DNA of 64,000 nucleotides, from the NCBI GenBank assembly GCA_964524835.1, contig CAZGEG010000001.1, positions 62,001-126,000 of the forward strand. Reading direction: 5' to 3'. The notes beneath the pieces are model-generated. The model was given only the letters and a program-made list of their open reading frames with translations, was not told where the DNA came from and did no database searches. Position 1 is the first letter of the stretch. Each line of letters opens with the position of its first letter. This document shows positions 1-7,888 of this stretch, one piece after another. This DNA is from JACRCG01 sp964524835 (GTDB lineage: Bacteria; Desulfobacterota; Desulfuromonadia; Geobacterales; Pseudopelobacteraceae). Position numbers and translations under genes: made by a program.

Positions 1-806
1 TTCCCATTCGGTTCAAGATAGAACTGCCCTCCGTATGGATCTTTGAGAGGAGGAACTAAGAAACCTGCGGAAATCAGTTGTTCAACCGTTAACGGCTCAA
101 CTCCGCGTGATTCCCGGAAATGGTCACGCGCAGTCTCAATCCGCCGTACTTCCTTAAAGGCGGACAAACGTGTCAGATACGTTTTCTTCATGGCCGGGTT
201 TCTCTCACCTTTTGCCATTGCGGACAGATAAATAATTGCCAGATCGGTCTGCCCGGATTCCTGCATATATCGGCCAGCAAGGCTTTTATGCAGATCCTGC
301 CCGCTTAAATCGCCTGCTTTCCTGTAATATTCAGCAGCCTTTTTGTAGTCATGCAGAAAGTGAGCACTGTTGAAACCGGCAAAGAAGGGGAGATACCAAT
401 CCCAGGTGCGATACGTCATACCGAATTCAAGAAGGTCGTTGGCAAGTTTGTACTGTTTCACATCCCAGGTAAGGAATGACTGGGCAAAGTAGTACGCATC
501 CATATTGTAAGGATCAAGCTTCACGGCACCGTGCAGAAGCCGCGACATACTCTTGTAATCAGGCGGTACGGAGAACTGGTTTTCAGATTTTTCAATCAGC
601 CCGCCGAAGTACATCATAACTTTCAGCACAAGTGACGCACCAACCAGCTCTTTCTGGTCTACAGCAAGACTTTTGAGCACGCTTACCGCCGGCACATACC
701 CAAGCTTTTCCTCAAACGGCTTGTTCTTGAGATAGTTTGAAAAGGGAACAATCAACACCGCATACAAAATCAGAAATACAACTCCGCTTGAGGTTGTCCG
801 TATCAT
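1..806 (-). CDS. TPR-like membrane-anchored protein (C-terminus cut by window edge)
   Basis: The ATG is at 806 and the frame stays open to base 1, so at least 268 residues are visible and the C-terminus lies outside the window. A hydrophobic segment at about residues 8-22 looks like an uncleaved anchor. The rest is helical with TPR-like character (for example LDPYNMDAYYFAQSFLTW, then YKKAAEYYRKAGDLSGQDL). The visible end (SAGFLVPPLKDPYGGQFYLE) resembles the tail of small repeat-scaffold proteins. It starts 3 bases after the stop of the upstream ABC-2 permease, so the two are probably one operon. The exact function is unknown; a scaffold role beside an exporter is inference. Confidence 0.7.
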   Translation of the reverse strand, partial: MIRTTSSGVVFLILYAVLIVPFSNYLKNKPFEEKLGYVPAVSVLKSLAVDQKELVGASLVLKVMMYFGGLIEKSENQFSVPPDYKSMSRLLHGAVKLDPYNMDAYYFAQSFLTWDVKQYKLANDLLEFGMTYRTWDWYLPFFAGFNSAHFLHDYKKAAEYYRKAGDLSGQDLHKSLAGRYMQESGQTDLAIIYLSAMAKGERNPAMKKTYLTRLSAFKEVRRIETARDHFRESRGVEPLTVEQLISAGFLVPPLKDPYGGQFYLEPNG

Positions 807-809
807 GGT

Positions 810-1601
810 TTACCTCATTTCTCGCCGGGCAAAGATCGCTGCCGCAACGGATAACAGAAGCCCGACATACACAACAAAATAGGCGGCGGTAAGAAGTAAA
901 CCATTTGCGGGGAGCGGCAGTCCATAGATCGCATTCACTTTGAGATCAAAGGCACTGAAATTAGGTAGAATATAATAAAGAGCTGTGGCAAGCCTTTTCA
1001 CGAGAGGAGAAAGACTCTTGCCTGCCGGAGAATTGATAAAATCAAATACCTGTTGAGTGACACCTCCTGCCAGAAAAGTGGCAATGGTGCCGAATACCGG
1101 AAGAAAAAATGAGGTGCTGACCGTTGAAAACAGGAAGGCAACCGCAATCAGCAGGATATATTTGAGTGCATCAAACAGGATACAGACAGCCATCGTTGAC
1201 CAGACAATAGGTCTCTCGGAGGGATAGAGGGAATTCGCATACAGCACCACCAAAAAAGCGGCAATACCGAGAACAGCGCCGGACAACAGCACAAATAGTA
1301 CCGTACCGCCAAAGCGACCCAGCAGATAATTTTGCCTGGAGAGTGGCAACCCCAGAACACTGAACGTGTAACGCCGTTCAATGTCTTTCCAGAGCGACGT
1401 GCCTCCTAAAAATACCGCCAGCAGCAACAAAATGAATGAAATCAGGGAAAGGGACAACGTCAGGGAAAGTTCTGTCACCTGACGCATGGAAAGGGAAGCT
1501 ATCACCGGAATTAACAGGAAGGCACACGTTGTCACCATAATTCCATGGAAAACCCGATCACGGAAAATACCCTTCAGGGTGATAAGAATTATTGACGCCA
1601 T
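810..1601 (-). CDS. ABC-2 type transporter permease
   Basis: This 263-residue protein has about six hydrophobic segments and the general look of ABC-2 permeases (a LLAVFLGGTSLWKDIERR region followed by LPLSRQNYLLGRFGG, the usual cytoplasmic loop after the second helix). I chose the ATG at 1601 because an AAGGAG lies 10 bases upstream; a TTG at 1610 would sit on that ribosome-binding site. No ATP-binding subunit lies next to it: upstream is only a decayed vapC, and downstream is the TPR protein. It therefore needs an ATPase encoded elsewhere or just outside the window. The substrate is unknown. Confidence 0.8.
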   Translation of the reverse strand: MASIILITLKGIFRDRVFHGIMVTTCAFLLIPVIASLSMRQVTELSLTLSLSLISFILLLLAVFLGGTSLWKDIERRYTFSVLGLPLSRQNYLLGRFGGTVLFVLLSGAVLGIAAFLVVLYANSLYPSERPIVWSTMAVCILFDALKYILLIAVAFLFSTVSTSFFLPVFGTIATFLAGGVTQQVFDFINSPAGKSLSPLVKRLATALYYILPNFSAFDLKVNAIYGLPLPANGLLLTAAYFVVYVGLLLSVAAAIFARREMR

Positions 1602-1749
1602 GCTTAACAATCTCCTTACTTACACATTTCCTGATCAATAGCCCAGAGTGCTAGAATAGTATCCTGAAAAGCCGCTTCACCTTCCCGGCACCACGTACCG
1701 GCAAGAGTGTCCACATCGTGATCTGTTCCGTTAAATATTGCCTGTTGCC

Positions 1750-2154
1750 TCACGAATCAGTCGCAGAGCAAACGTATTCAGGCAGATGACTGCCCAGTGT
1801 CGCCAGAGTGCGCCAGTATTTCATAGCCGAAGCTGCAATCCGGATATTATTGGTGGGAACCGGTTTCCAATCTGCTTGTGGGCATTGTACACAAGTGCAA
1901 AATAATCCGCACTTAGATTCATCAATTACAAGAAACTCAAGCGGGGTGGATCAAGAAACTGGTCAAGTTCCTTGCGGTTTGCCGTTTCCCGGACGCCACC
2001 CTAATAAGCTGAGAGCTACTCACCCAGCACCACAGTATTAACGTCAATGCTTTCAACTTGACGTAACAGTACTACAAAATTTGGCTCATTGCGCTCAAAT
2101 GCTGCATATACTCTTATAATGATGCAGCAAAAAACGTCAACTTAATAATATCAT
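1750..2154 (-). pseudogene. vapC: Decayed VapC-type PIN-domain toxin
   Basis: Translating the minus strand in pieces recovers a complete VapC outline. First comes VYAAFERNEPNFVVLLRQ and VESIDVNTVVLGE, then an in-frame TAG. LSAY, a second TAG and GGVRETANRKELDQFL follow. After frame changes come PLEFLVIDE, SADYFALVYNAHKQIG and KPVPTNNIRIAASAMKYW. This matches the order of VapC motifs (VVLGELLAGF, NRxxLxxFL, GxPIPTNDxWIAAxAM) over about 135 codons, the normal family length. There are at least two stops and two or three frameshifts, and the N-terminal DTN is lost. No VapB is recognisable upstream. A 45-codon open stretch just downstream (about 1616-1753, ending AIDQEMCK) may be another toxin-antitoxin scrap, but I cannot identify it. 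Confidence 0.8.
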
Positions 2155-2270
2155 GGTTAATTTCTTGCCAAGTGACAGGATTCGCGGAGAGCCTTAGCAC
2201 TACGAGAGAAAAATAAAAATGTTACTGGTGTGCTTCTACAACTCCGCGAGACCTGCCGGAGGCACCAAAT

Positions 2271-2302
2271 AAAAAGCGGGATGTCGAAACATCCCGCTTT
2301 TT
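2271..2302 (-). terminator. Rho-independent terminator after the pilin pair
   Basis: A perfect 14-bp stem with a 4-base loop (aaaaagcgggatgt / cgaa / acatcccgcttttt) lies 26 bases past the stop of the geopilin domain 2 gene. It carries A and T tracts on both sides, so it could work in both directions. Confidence 0.9.
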
Positions 2303-2327
2303 ATACAACAATCAGTGTTATCAGCTA

Positions 2328-2741
2328 TTAGTAAGAAGTCCAACCGAGACCGGCAGCAAAATCAAAAGTAGTCCCTGTCTGATCTTCGGAACCAACATCC
2401 GCCGCCAGTCGAGCAGCAGTATCGGTACCGGCACTAACCTGTTTCCAGTACATATTGGTAGCCGTATTTTTTGTACCAAAGTTTTTTGAGCCGGTTGCAT
2501 GTCGGGCTGCGATTAAATAGCCGTCACTAGTATTGGCTGGAGTTGTGTTTGCTGTGAAGTTTACCAACCCAAAAACACCCGTAGAAAATTTGATCAGCGG
2601 AGTCGGAGCAGCAGCTGCAGTAGTAGCATCGGTTCCACCTTTAATAGTCTGAGCACCTGCTGAAGATTTTACTTGTGTAGCAGCAAAAGCCGACCCGGCA
2701 AAAGACAGAACAATAATCGTTAAACATAAAGTTTTTTTCAT
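2328..2741 (-). CDS. Geopilin domain 2 protein (PilA-C-like)
   Basis: The 137-residue product begins with a Sec signal peptide (KKTLCLTIIVLSFAGSAFA, cleavage near residue 21). The mature part is small, Thr/Ala/Gly-rich and ends in GLGWTSY. In Geobacter the gene directly after the short pilA encodes such a protein, named geopilin domain 2 or PilA-C, thought to correspond to the globular C-terminal part of ordinary type IVa pilins and to pair with the short PilA. Position, size and export signal all fit. The ATG at 2741 has GGAGG 6 bases upstream. It follows pilA by 42 bases, so co-transcription is likely. It has no pilin N-terminal helix and cannot polymerise by itself; pairing with PilA is established for Geobacter and inferred here. 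Confidence 0.85.
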   Translation of the reverse strand: MKKTLCLTIIVLSFAGSAFAATQVKSSAGAQTIKGGTDATTAAAAPTPLIKFSTGVFGLVNFTANTTPANTSDGYLIAARHATGSKNFGTKNTATNMYWKQVSAGTDTAARLAADVGSEDQTGTTFDFAAGLGWTSY

Positions 2742-2783
2742 GATATCCTCCGAATTGTGAACTAAGATTTGTAGTTAAATGCT

Positions 2784-3008
2784 CTACTGGACGACGTAAG
2801 CAGCCGGATAGGTCTGGTAATCAGCATTAAATGCTTCCAGGCCGGTTTTCCAGTTCTTCAAGTCGGAGTTGGAGGCGCTGTTATACGCCTTCTCGCGATA
2901 AGCAGAGAACTGCGGGATGGCGATAGCTGCCAGGATACCGATGATCGCAACGACGATCAGCAGCTCGATCAGGGTGAAGCCTTTGTTGCTTCTGAACTTG
3001 TTTAACAT
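2784..3008 (-). CDS. pilA: Short type IV pilin / geopilin (PilA)
   Basis: The 74-residue protein has a class III leader of 10 residues ending in Gly, followed by the processed N-terminus FTLIELLIVVAIIGILAAIA with the conserved Glu5. The predicted mature protein is only 64 residues, lacking the globular domain of normal type IVa pilins, as in Geobacter sulfurreducens PilA. I count nine aromatics in the mature chain: F1, F24, Y27, Y32, W43, F50, Y54, Y57 and Y61. GGAG lies ahead of the ATG, and a sigma-54 type promoter and a palindrome lie upstream. It subunits either a pilus or a secretion pseudopilus in the periplasm and outside the cell. Its role in conductive filaments is debated in the literature. 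Confidence 0.95.
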   Translation of the reverse strand: MLNKFRSNKGFTLIELLIVVAIIGILAAIAIPQFSAYREKAYNSASNSDLKNWKTGLEAFNADYQTYPAAYVVQ

Positions 3009-3032
3009 AATGTTTCTCCTTTCGTGGTATGT

Positions 3033-3048
3033 GCTCTGAAATCAGAGC
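3033..3048. promoter_or_regulatory. Palindrome in the pilA 5' leader
   Basis: A perfect 7-bp inverted repeat with a 2-base centre (gctctga aa tcagagc) lies between the predicted sigma-54 start site and the pilA ribosome-binding site. It could be an operator or a small leader hairpin; nothing in the sequence decides which. Confidence 0.35.
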
Positions 3049-3074
3049 TTGGTTTGTAAGGTTACTACATTAGA

Positions 3075-3090
3075 AGCAATATTAAGACCA
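3075..3090 (-). promoter_or_regulatory. Sigma-54 promoter of pilA
   Basis: On the minus strand the sequence reads TGGTCT-TAATA-TTGCT, with the GG and GC doublets exactly 12 bases apart, as sigma-54 requires. The -12 element is perfect; the -24 element matches TGG only. Transcription would start near 3063, giving a leader of about 55 bases. The neighbouring activator gene supports the call. Confidence 0.7.
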
Positions 3091-3185
3091 AAATCACCAA
3101 GTGTCTTAACAAACTGATATTACAACAAAAGAAAACCACCAGACATCTGCCGATCACAGCCGGAACCCATAAAGGGCACCCTTGT

Positions 3186-3202
3186 GTGACAACATTTGTC
3201 AC
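3186..3202. promoter_or_regulatory. Inverted repeat, candidate activator-binding site for pilA
   Basis: A perfect 7-bp inverted repeat (gtgacaa cat ttgtcac) lies about 100 bp upstream of the pilA sigma-54 promoter, in the gap between the activator gene and pilA. TGTC half-sites are typical of PilR-type enhancer sites, and the distance suits an enhancer-binding protein. Binding is inferred. Confidence 0.5.
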
Positions 3203-3218
3203 TTACATTCGACCATAT

Positions 3219-4598
3219 CTACTCCTCCCCGCTATCCAGCCCGAATTTTGCCAAGCGATAGCGGAACGAGCGGAACGACATGCCCAGCAGCTCGCCCGCC
3301 TTCTTTTTCGCCCCGCCGGTCTTCTCCAGCGCCTTGAGCAGGTATTTCTTCTCCAGCTCTTCCAGCAGCGGCTCCAGCATCATCCCCGCCTCCGGGATTA
3401 TGCAGTCGGCGGCGAGGCAGGGCATTTTGCCGACCAGCAGCTGCTGCGGCAGGCTGCTTTCGGAGATGACCGCCGGATCAAGGATCAGGCTCCGTTCGAT
3501 ACAGTTTTCCAGCTCGCGAATGTTGCCGGGGAACGGATGATTCATCAGCGCCTTGAGGGCGCCGGGGGTGATGGTTGCCGGAGCGGCCTGCCCGCCCGCC
3601 TGGTATTTACGGCAGAAAAACTCCGCCAGGAGCGGGATATCCTCGATCCGTTCCCGCAGCGGCGGCATGATCAGCTGGACGACGTTGAGTCGATAAAACA
3701 GGTCCTCGCGGAACGACCCGTCCCTGACCTGACTTTCGAGGTCACGGTTCGAGGCGCTGATGATCCGTACATCAGCCTTGCGGGTCACTGCATCCCCTAC
3801 CCGCTTGAATTCCCGCTCCTGCAGCACCCGCAGCAGCTTGGTCTGCAGCAGCAGCGGCAATTCGCCGATCTCGTCCAGAAAGAGCGTCCCCCCCTCGGCC
3901 TGCTCGAAGAGGCCGGGCCGATCCCCCACCGCGCCGGTGAAAGAACCTTTTTTATGCCCGAACAGCTCGCTCTCGATCAGGTTTTCCGGGATCGCGCCGC
4001 AGTTGACGGCGACGAACGGTTTTGACTTGCGCGGGCTGCAGGTATGGATCGAACGGGCCGCCAGCTCCTTGCCGGTGCCGCTCTCGCCTAGAATCAGCAC
4101 GCTGCTCTGGCTGGCGGCAACCTTCTGGATCAGGTCGAAGAGTTCCCGCATCTGCCTGCTCTTGCCGATCATGCCGCAGAAGCTGTCCCGCTCGCTGGCG
4201 TCCTTTTTCAGCAGTATGTTTTCCCGCTTGAGCCCCTGCTTTTCCAGGGCGTTTTTAATCAGCTGCTTGATCTCCTCATTCTTGAACGGCTTGCAGACAT
4301 AGTCATACGCCCCCAGTTTCATCGCCTCCACCGCTTGCTCGGCGGTCGAGAAGGCGGTAAGCATCAGCACCGCCGTTTCGGGGGATTTCTCCTTGATGCG
4401 GGCCAGCAGGTCGATGCCGGACAAACCGGGCATGTTCACATCCGACAGCACCAGGTCAAACAACGCCGACTCCATCGAGCGCAGGGCTTCATCAGCGGAT
4501 CCGGCCACAGCCACGTCGTACCCCTCCCGCTCCAGCAGGATCGAGAGAAACTCCCGCATGCTCAGTTCGTCGTCGACAACAAGTAATCTGATTTTCAT
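3219..4598 (-). CDS. pilR: PilR-like sigma-54-dependent response regulator
   Basis: The 459-residue NtrC-family protein has three parts. The receiver domain spans about residues 1-118, with acidic pocket D9/D10, phospho-acceptor D52 and Lys in YVCKPF. The AAA+ domain spans about 143-380, with Walker A GESGTGKE at 170-177, the sigma-54 loop GSFTGA at 217-222 and Walker B at 238-242. The C-terminal Fis-type helix-turn-helix reads AGELLGMSFRSFRYRL. This C-terminus is typical of PilR, and the gene lies immediately upstream of pilA, whose promoter is sigma-54 type. Unusually, no PilS kinase or pilus assembly genes are adjacent; it begins 10 bases after the stop of an ABC exporter permease and may share that operon. 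It could therefore also answer to signals linked to the exporter. Confidence 0.85.
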   Translation of the reverse strand: MKIRLLVVDDELSMREFLSILLEREGYDVAVAGSADEALRSMESALFDLVLSDVNMPGLSGIDLLARIKEKSPETAVLMLTAFSTAEQAVEAMKLGAYDYVCKPFKNEEIKQLIKNALEKQGLKRENILLKKDASERDSFCGMIGKSRQMRELFDLIQKVAASQSSVLILGESGTGKELAARSIHTCSPRKSKPFVAVNCGAIPENLIESELFGHKKGSFTGAVGDRPGLFEQAEGGTLFLDEIGELPLLLQTKLLRVLQEREFKRVGDAVTRKADVRIISASNRDLESQVRDGSFREDLFYRLNVVQLIMPPLRERIEDIPLLAEFFCRKYQAGGQAAPATITPGALKALMNHPFPGNIRELENCIERSLILDPAVISESSLPQQLLVGKMPCLAADCIIPEAGMMLEPLLEELEKKYLLKALEKTGGAKKKAGELLGMSFRSFRYRLAKFGLDSGEE

Positions 4599-4607
4599 AA
4601 TTGCTCC

Positions 4608-5765
4608 TTACCCTACCCTGCGCAGACCATCGGCGACCTTTATCCTGACCGCACGCCAGGTCGGAAAAATCCCGGCAACGACCCCCACGATCAGGCAAAA
4701 AACCAGGTCCATATAAATTGTTGATCGTTCCACCTGAAACACCGGTAAAAAGGCCCCCATTACTTCGCCGAATTTGTGTGCGACCGGAAAGGTCAGCAGT
4801 ATGCCGAGACAGCCACCCGTCGCCGTAATGAACAGAGATTCGCCAAAAACCATGCCGGCAATGTGATGCGCCTGAAACCCCATCGCCTTGAAGATCGCGT
4901 ATTCTCCGATCCTCTCTCGGGCCGTCATCGCCATGGTGTTGGCAACAACGACCATGATAATGATAATTACGACAAAGGAGACGATCCGGATTGCGACGAC
5001 AATCGCCTCGGTCATGGTAACAAAGCTGAGCTGGAAGGCTTTCTCCGTTTCGGTCAGCGTTTCTGCGAGCGAGTTCCTGAAAGTCGAATCAACCGCGATT
5101 GAGACTTCTGCCGCGGCCTGGGGGTTCTTGAGGCCGATGATATATACGCCGGTCTGGTCGGCACGCCGGGCAGCCGTTTTTTTGAGCGATTCGTTCAGGT
5201 ATTCCCACTGAAAGAAAAATTGAGATTCATCGGTGGATTTATCTGCACCGCTGTAGATGCCGCGAACGACGAACTCCCAATTACCGGGGTAGATTGTCCC
5301 CTTGAGCGGTATAGAGTCACCGATCTTCCAGCCGAAGCGCTCCGCCAGCTTCCTCCCGATCACGCACCCTTTCCGGTCCAGCAGGAAAGCCCGTTTTTCC
5401 TCCGGCGCCAGGACAAACTCAGGGTAGAGCGCCAGATAACTCTTCGGTTCAATGGCGAAACTGGGAAAGAAGTTCTTTTCCGTGACAAAAACGCCGCCGA
5501 ACCAGTTGGCGTATGACACGGACGAGACCCCTTCGATGCGCCGGATCCTTTCCTGATAGGCGATCGGCAGGGAAAATATGAGCGATATGGCGTTACGGCT
5601 GATCAGCCGGGTGGACGACGAGGCATTGACTCCGGCATACCATGCGCTGACGACCGTCTGCAGCAGGCCGAACGCCAGTATGGCAACGGTAATCCCCAGA
5701 ATTGTCAGCAAAGTCCGAAGAGGGTGGCGGAAGGCGTTGCGGGAAAATAGCTTAAGGAAAAACAT
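4608..5765 (-). CDS. MacB/FtsX-family ABC transporter permease
   Basis: The 385-residue protein has an N-terminal membrane helix (RTLLTILGITVAILAFGLL), a large periplasmic domain and three C-terminal helices. That is the FtsX/MacB_PCD arrangement of mechanotransmission ABC systems such as LolC/LolE and MacB. The cytoplasmic signature MTARERIGEYAIFKAMGF is characteristic. It overlaps the ATPase gene by 14 bases and precedes the PilR-like gene by 10 bases. With the ATPase and the membrane fusion protein it would form a tripartite exporter moving a molecule from the periplasm or inner membrane outwards. The substrate is unknown. Confidence 0.9.
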   Translation of the reverse strand: MFFLKLFSRNAFRHPLRTLLTILGITVAILAFGLLQTVVSAWYAGVNASSSTRLISRNAISLIFSLPIAYQERIRRIEGVSSVSYANWFGGVFVTEKNFFPSFAIEPKSYLALYPEFVLAPEEKRAFLLDRKGCVIGRKLAERFGWKIGDSIPLKGTIYPGNWEFVVRGIYSGADKSTDESQFFFQWEYLNESLKKTAARRADQTGVYIIGLKNPQAAAEVSIAVDSTFRNSLAETLTETEKAFQLSFVTMTEAIVVAIRIVSFVVIIIIMVVVANTMAMTARERIGEYAIFKAMGFQAHHIAGMVFGESLFITATGGCLGILLTFPVAHKFGEVMGAFLPVFQVERSTIYMDLVFCLIVGVVAGIFPTWRAVRIKVADGLRRVG

Positions 5766-6453
5766 CGTTCAGCAGCCCTTTTTCCAAATAGCGGATGATA
5801 TGCGCCTTTTCCGCAGCCCGGGGATCATGGGTTACCATGATGATGGTTTTTCCCTGTTCTGCGTTCAGCCGGGACATCAGTCCAAGAATCTCCCCTGCCG
5901 AGACCCGGTCCAGATCACCGGTCGGCTCATCGGCCACCAGGATGGTAGGGTCTGTAACAATCGCACGGGCGATAGCAACACGCTGCTGCTGGCCTCCGGA
6001 AAGCTGCGAGGGATAATGCTCCAGCCGGTCCGACAGGCTGACGACATCCAGGGCGGTTTCAACGTGCTGGCGGCGTTCACGGCGCGAAAGAGAGGTCAGC
6101 AGCAGCGGCAGTTCAACATTCTCAAAAGCGGTCAAAACCGGTATCAGGTTGTAAAACTGGAAGATAAAGCCGACATGGGCCGCCCGCCAGTGCGCCAGTT
6201 CGGACTCGTCCAGCGTCGCGATATCGACGCCGTCAATTACGATCGAGCCGCTGTCGACGGTGTCGATGCCGGCGATCAGGTTGAGCAGCGTCGATTTCCC
6301 GGAACCTGACGGCCCCATCAGCGCCAGGAACTCACCCCGGGCGATTTCAAACGAGATTCCCTCCAGCACCGGCACCGACTGACTGCCGCGGTGGTAGCCC
6401 TTCGAAACAGCGTTGATCGTGACGATGGCCTGTTGGCCGGCTGAAGGTTGCAT
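5752..6453 (-). CDS. LolD/MacB-type ABC transporter ATP-binding protein
   Basis: The 233-residue ATPase has Walker A GPSGSGKST, the ABC signature LSGGQQQRVAIARA, Walker B ILVADEPTGDLD and the H-loop in IIMVTHDPRAAEKA. The length and the GDLD ending of Walker B place it in the LolD/MacB/FtsE branch that works with FtsX-like permeases. It sits between the fusion protein gene (2-base gap) and the permease gene (14-base overlap), so the three are almost certainly translated as one unit. Confidence 0.95.
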   Translation of the reverse strand: MQPSAGQQAIVTINAVSKGYHRGSQSVPVLEGISFEIARGEFLALMGPSGSGKSTLLNLIAGIDTVDSGSIVIDGVDIATLDESELAHWRAAHVGFIFQFYNLIPVLTAFENVELPLLLTSLSRRERRQHVETALDVVSLSDRLEHYPSQLSGGQQQRVAIARAIVTDPTILVADEPTGDLDRVSAGEILGLMSRLNAEQGKTIIMVTHDPRAAEKAHIIRYLEKGLLNDVFP

Positions 6454-6455
6454 GA

Positions 6456-7673
6456 CTATTTCTTCTCCGGCAGGGTGATTCTGCTGCCGTCCTTCAAACC
6501 GTCAGGCGGTGACAGGGCCACCTTATCGCCCGATTTCACACCCGACACCTCCAGCAGATCACCCATCTTATTGCCTGCTGTCACCGGGGTAAAGCGAACC
6601 GTGTCGCCAACAACCAGGTACACGCCGCTGCTGCCGTTCCGGGTTACAACGGCGGCGGGATTGACCACGACCCGCGCTCTGTTGTCCTCCGCCTTCGCTT
6701 CACGCTCCAGGAACGCCACCTTGGCGCTCATTTCGGGGAAAATGCGTACATCCTTCTCCAGAAAGCGGATTTTGACCATGATGGAAGCTTTGCTGCGATC
6801 TGCGGTCGGCACGATCGTATGTATAACCCCACGGAAGCGGCTCCCCGGAAGTGCGTCCAGGGTAATTTCGCACGGCTGTCCCTGGCGTATCTGCGCCAGA
6901 TTGGACTCCGAAACGTCGGCCTCCACTTGGAGCGAGGCGAGATCGGCAATCGTGACAACCGCCGCTTTTGCGTTTGCCGCGGCTCCCAGCGGAGTGATAA
7001 TATCTCCTATATCGGCATTCTTGGTTAGCACCACCGCGTCGAACGGCGCCCGGATCAGGCTGTATTCAAGGTTGACGGAGGCGCCCTGAAGCGCCGCCGC
7101 AGCGATCGCTATCCCTGCCTCGGCAGCGGCGGTTGCTGCGCCGGCGCGCTTGAATCGGGCGTCCGCTGTGTCATACTCGGACTGCGAAACGATTCCCGCC
7201 GCCAGCAGTTCCTTGTGGCGACCGAACGATTTTCCGGCATCTGCCAGCTCCGCCCGGGCCTGTTCACGAACGGCCCTTGAATTCTGAAGCGCCGCTTCCG
7301 CCTGGCGGACAGAGGCTTCAAGATCTTTATTCTCAAGACGGGCTATGATCTGACCGGCGACAACTTTACTCCCCTCCTCCACACCGATCCATTCCATCCT
7401 GCCGGTCGTTTTGGAAGCCACCGCCGACTTGCGCTGGGCAACAACATAACCGCTGGAATTGAGCAGCGTGAAAGACTGGGTCGGATAAAACAGGGAAACA
7501 CTCGTCGTTTCGATCGTTACAGCACGATGGCGAACCATCGCAACCGCAGCAGCAACGGCTGCAAGCACCACAACCAGGACGACAGCCAGACGGGTGCGGG
7601 AATTTCTCTTTCTCCGGGGAGCGGTCTGGCGCGATTTATCAATCGTGAGTGAATCAAGCGAGTCAGCTGACAT
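6456..7673 (-). CDS. HlyD/MacA-family periplasmic membrane fusion protein
   Basis: The 405-residue RND/HlyD-type adaptor has a cytoplasmic Arg/Lys-rich start and one membrane anchor at about residues 29-47. Its split lipoyl domain carries AVASKTTGRMEWIGVEEGSK and later SLIRAPFDAVVLTKNADIGD. A long coiled-coil hairpin in between is rich in Ala and charged residues, and beta-barrel and membrane-proximal domains follow. It is the first gene of the exporter operon and has a recognisable promoter upstream. It would link the inner-membrane ABC pair to an outer-membrane TolC-type channel; the TolC homologue at about 48-49.5 kb is one candidate, by inference only. Confidence 0.9.
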   Translation of the reverse strand: MSADSLDSLTIDKSRQTAPRRKRNSRTRLAVVLVVVLAAVAAAVAMVRHRAVTIETTSVSLFYPTQSFTLLNSSGYVVAQRKSAVASKTTGRMEWIGVEEGSKVVAGQIIARLENKDLEASVRQAEAALQNSRAVREQARAELADAGKSFGRHKELLAAGIVSQSEYDTADARFKRAGAATAAAEAGIAIAAAALQGASVNLEYSLIRAPFDAVVLTKNADIGDIITPLGAAANAKAAVVTIADLASLQVEADVSESNLAQIRQGQPCEITLDALPGSRFRGVIHTIVPTADRSKASIMVKIRFLEKDVRIFPEMSAKVAFLEREAKAEDNRARVVVNPAAVVTRNGSSGVYLVVGDTVRFTPVTAGNKMGDLLEVSGVKSGDKVALSPPDGLKDGSRITLPEKK

Positions 7674-7720
7674 GGCAACCTTCGTTCAGAAAAGGGTTCG
7701 GCAACAGAGTGCCGTTTTTT

Positions 7721-7749
7721 GTCATACCACGTTTGCACAAAATTGTGAA
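7721..7749 (-). promoter_or_regulatory. Sigma-70 type promoter of the exporter operon
   Basis: On the minus strand TTCACA and TATGAC are separated by 17 bases (five and four matches to consensus), placing the start about 40 bases before the fusion protein gene. A small hairpin (cggca / tgccg, about 7700-7715) would fall in the leader. The divergent enolase gene has a TTGACA at 7756-7761 and a TATACA at 7823-7828, but neither has a convincing partner element. Confidence 0.5.
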
Positions 7750-7888
7750 GCACTGTTGACAGGTGCATATTCGGATTTGTGTAGCGCGCGTCCTCGAGGC
7801 TGTTCTTTTCCGTTTTTTGTGCTATACAGGACAAGTTTGCCGGAGAGAACCTTCTCCGATCACTTTATACCAAGCAAGGGGGCTGTAC

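Noticed and set aside
1808..2041. 77-codon plus-strand ORF in the pilA-C to permease gap
   Set aside because: The opposite strand carries a readable VapC remnant; the plus-strand frame has no family features or ribosome-binding site.
3186..4025. 279-codon plus-strand ORF
   Set aside because: It is antisense to the PilR-like gene, with Gln/Arg/Pro-rich composition typical of reverse-frame reading of a GC-rich gene.
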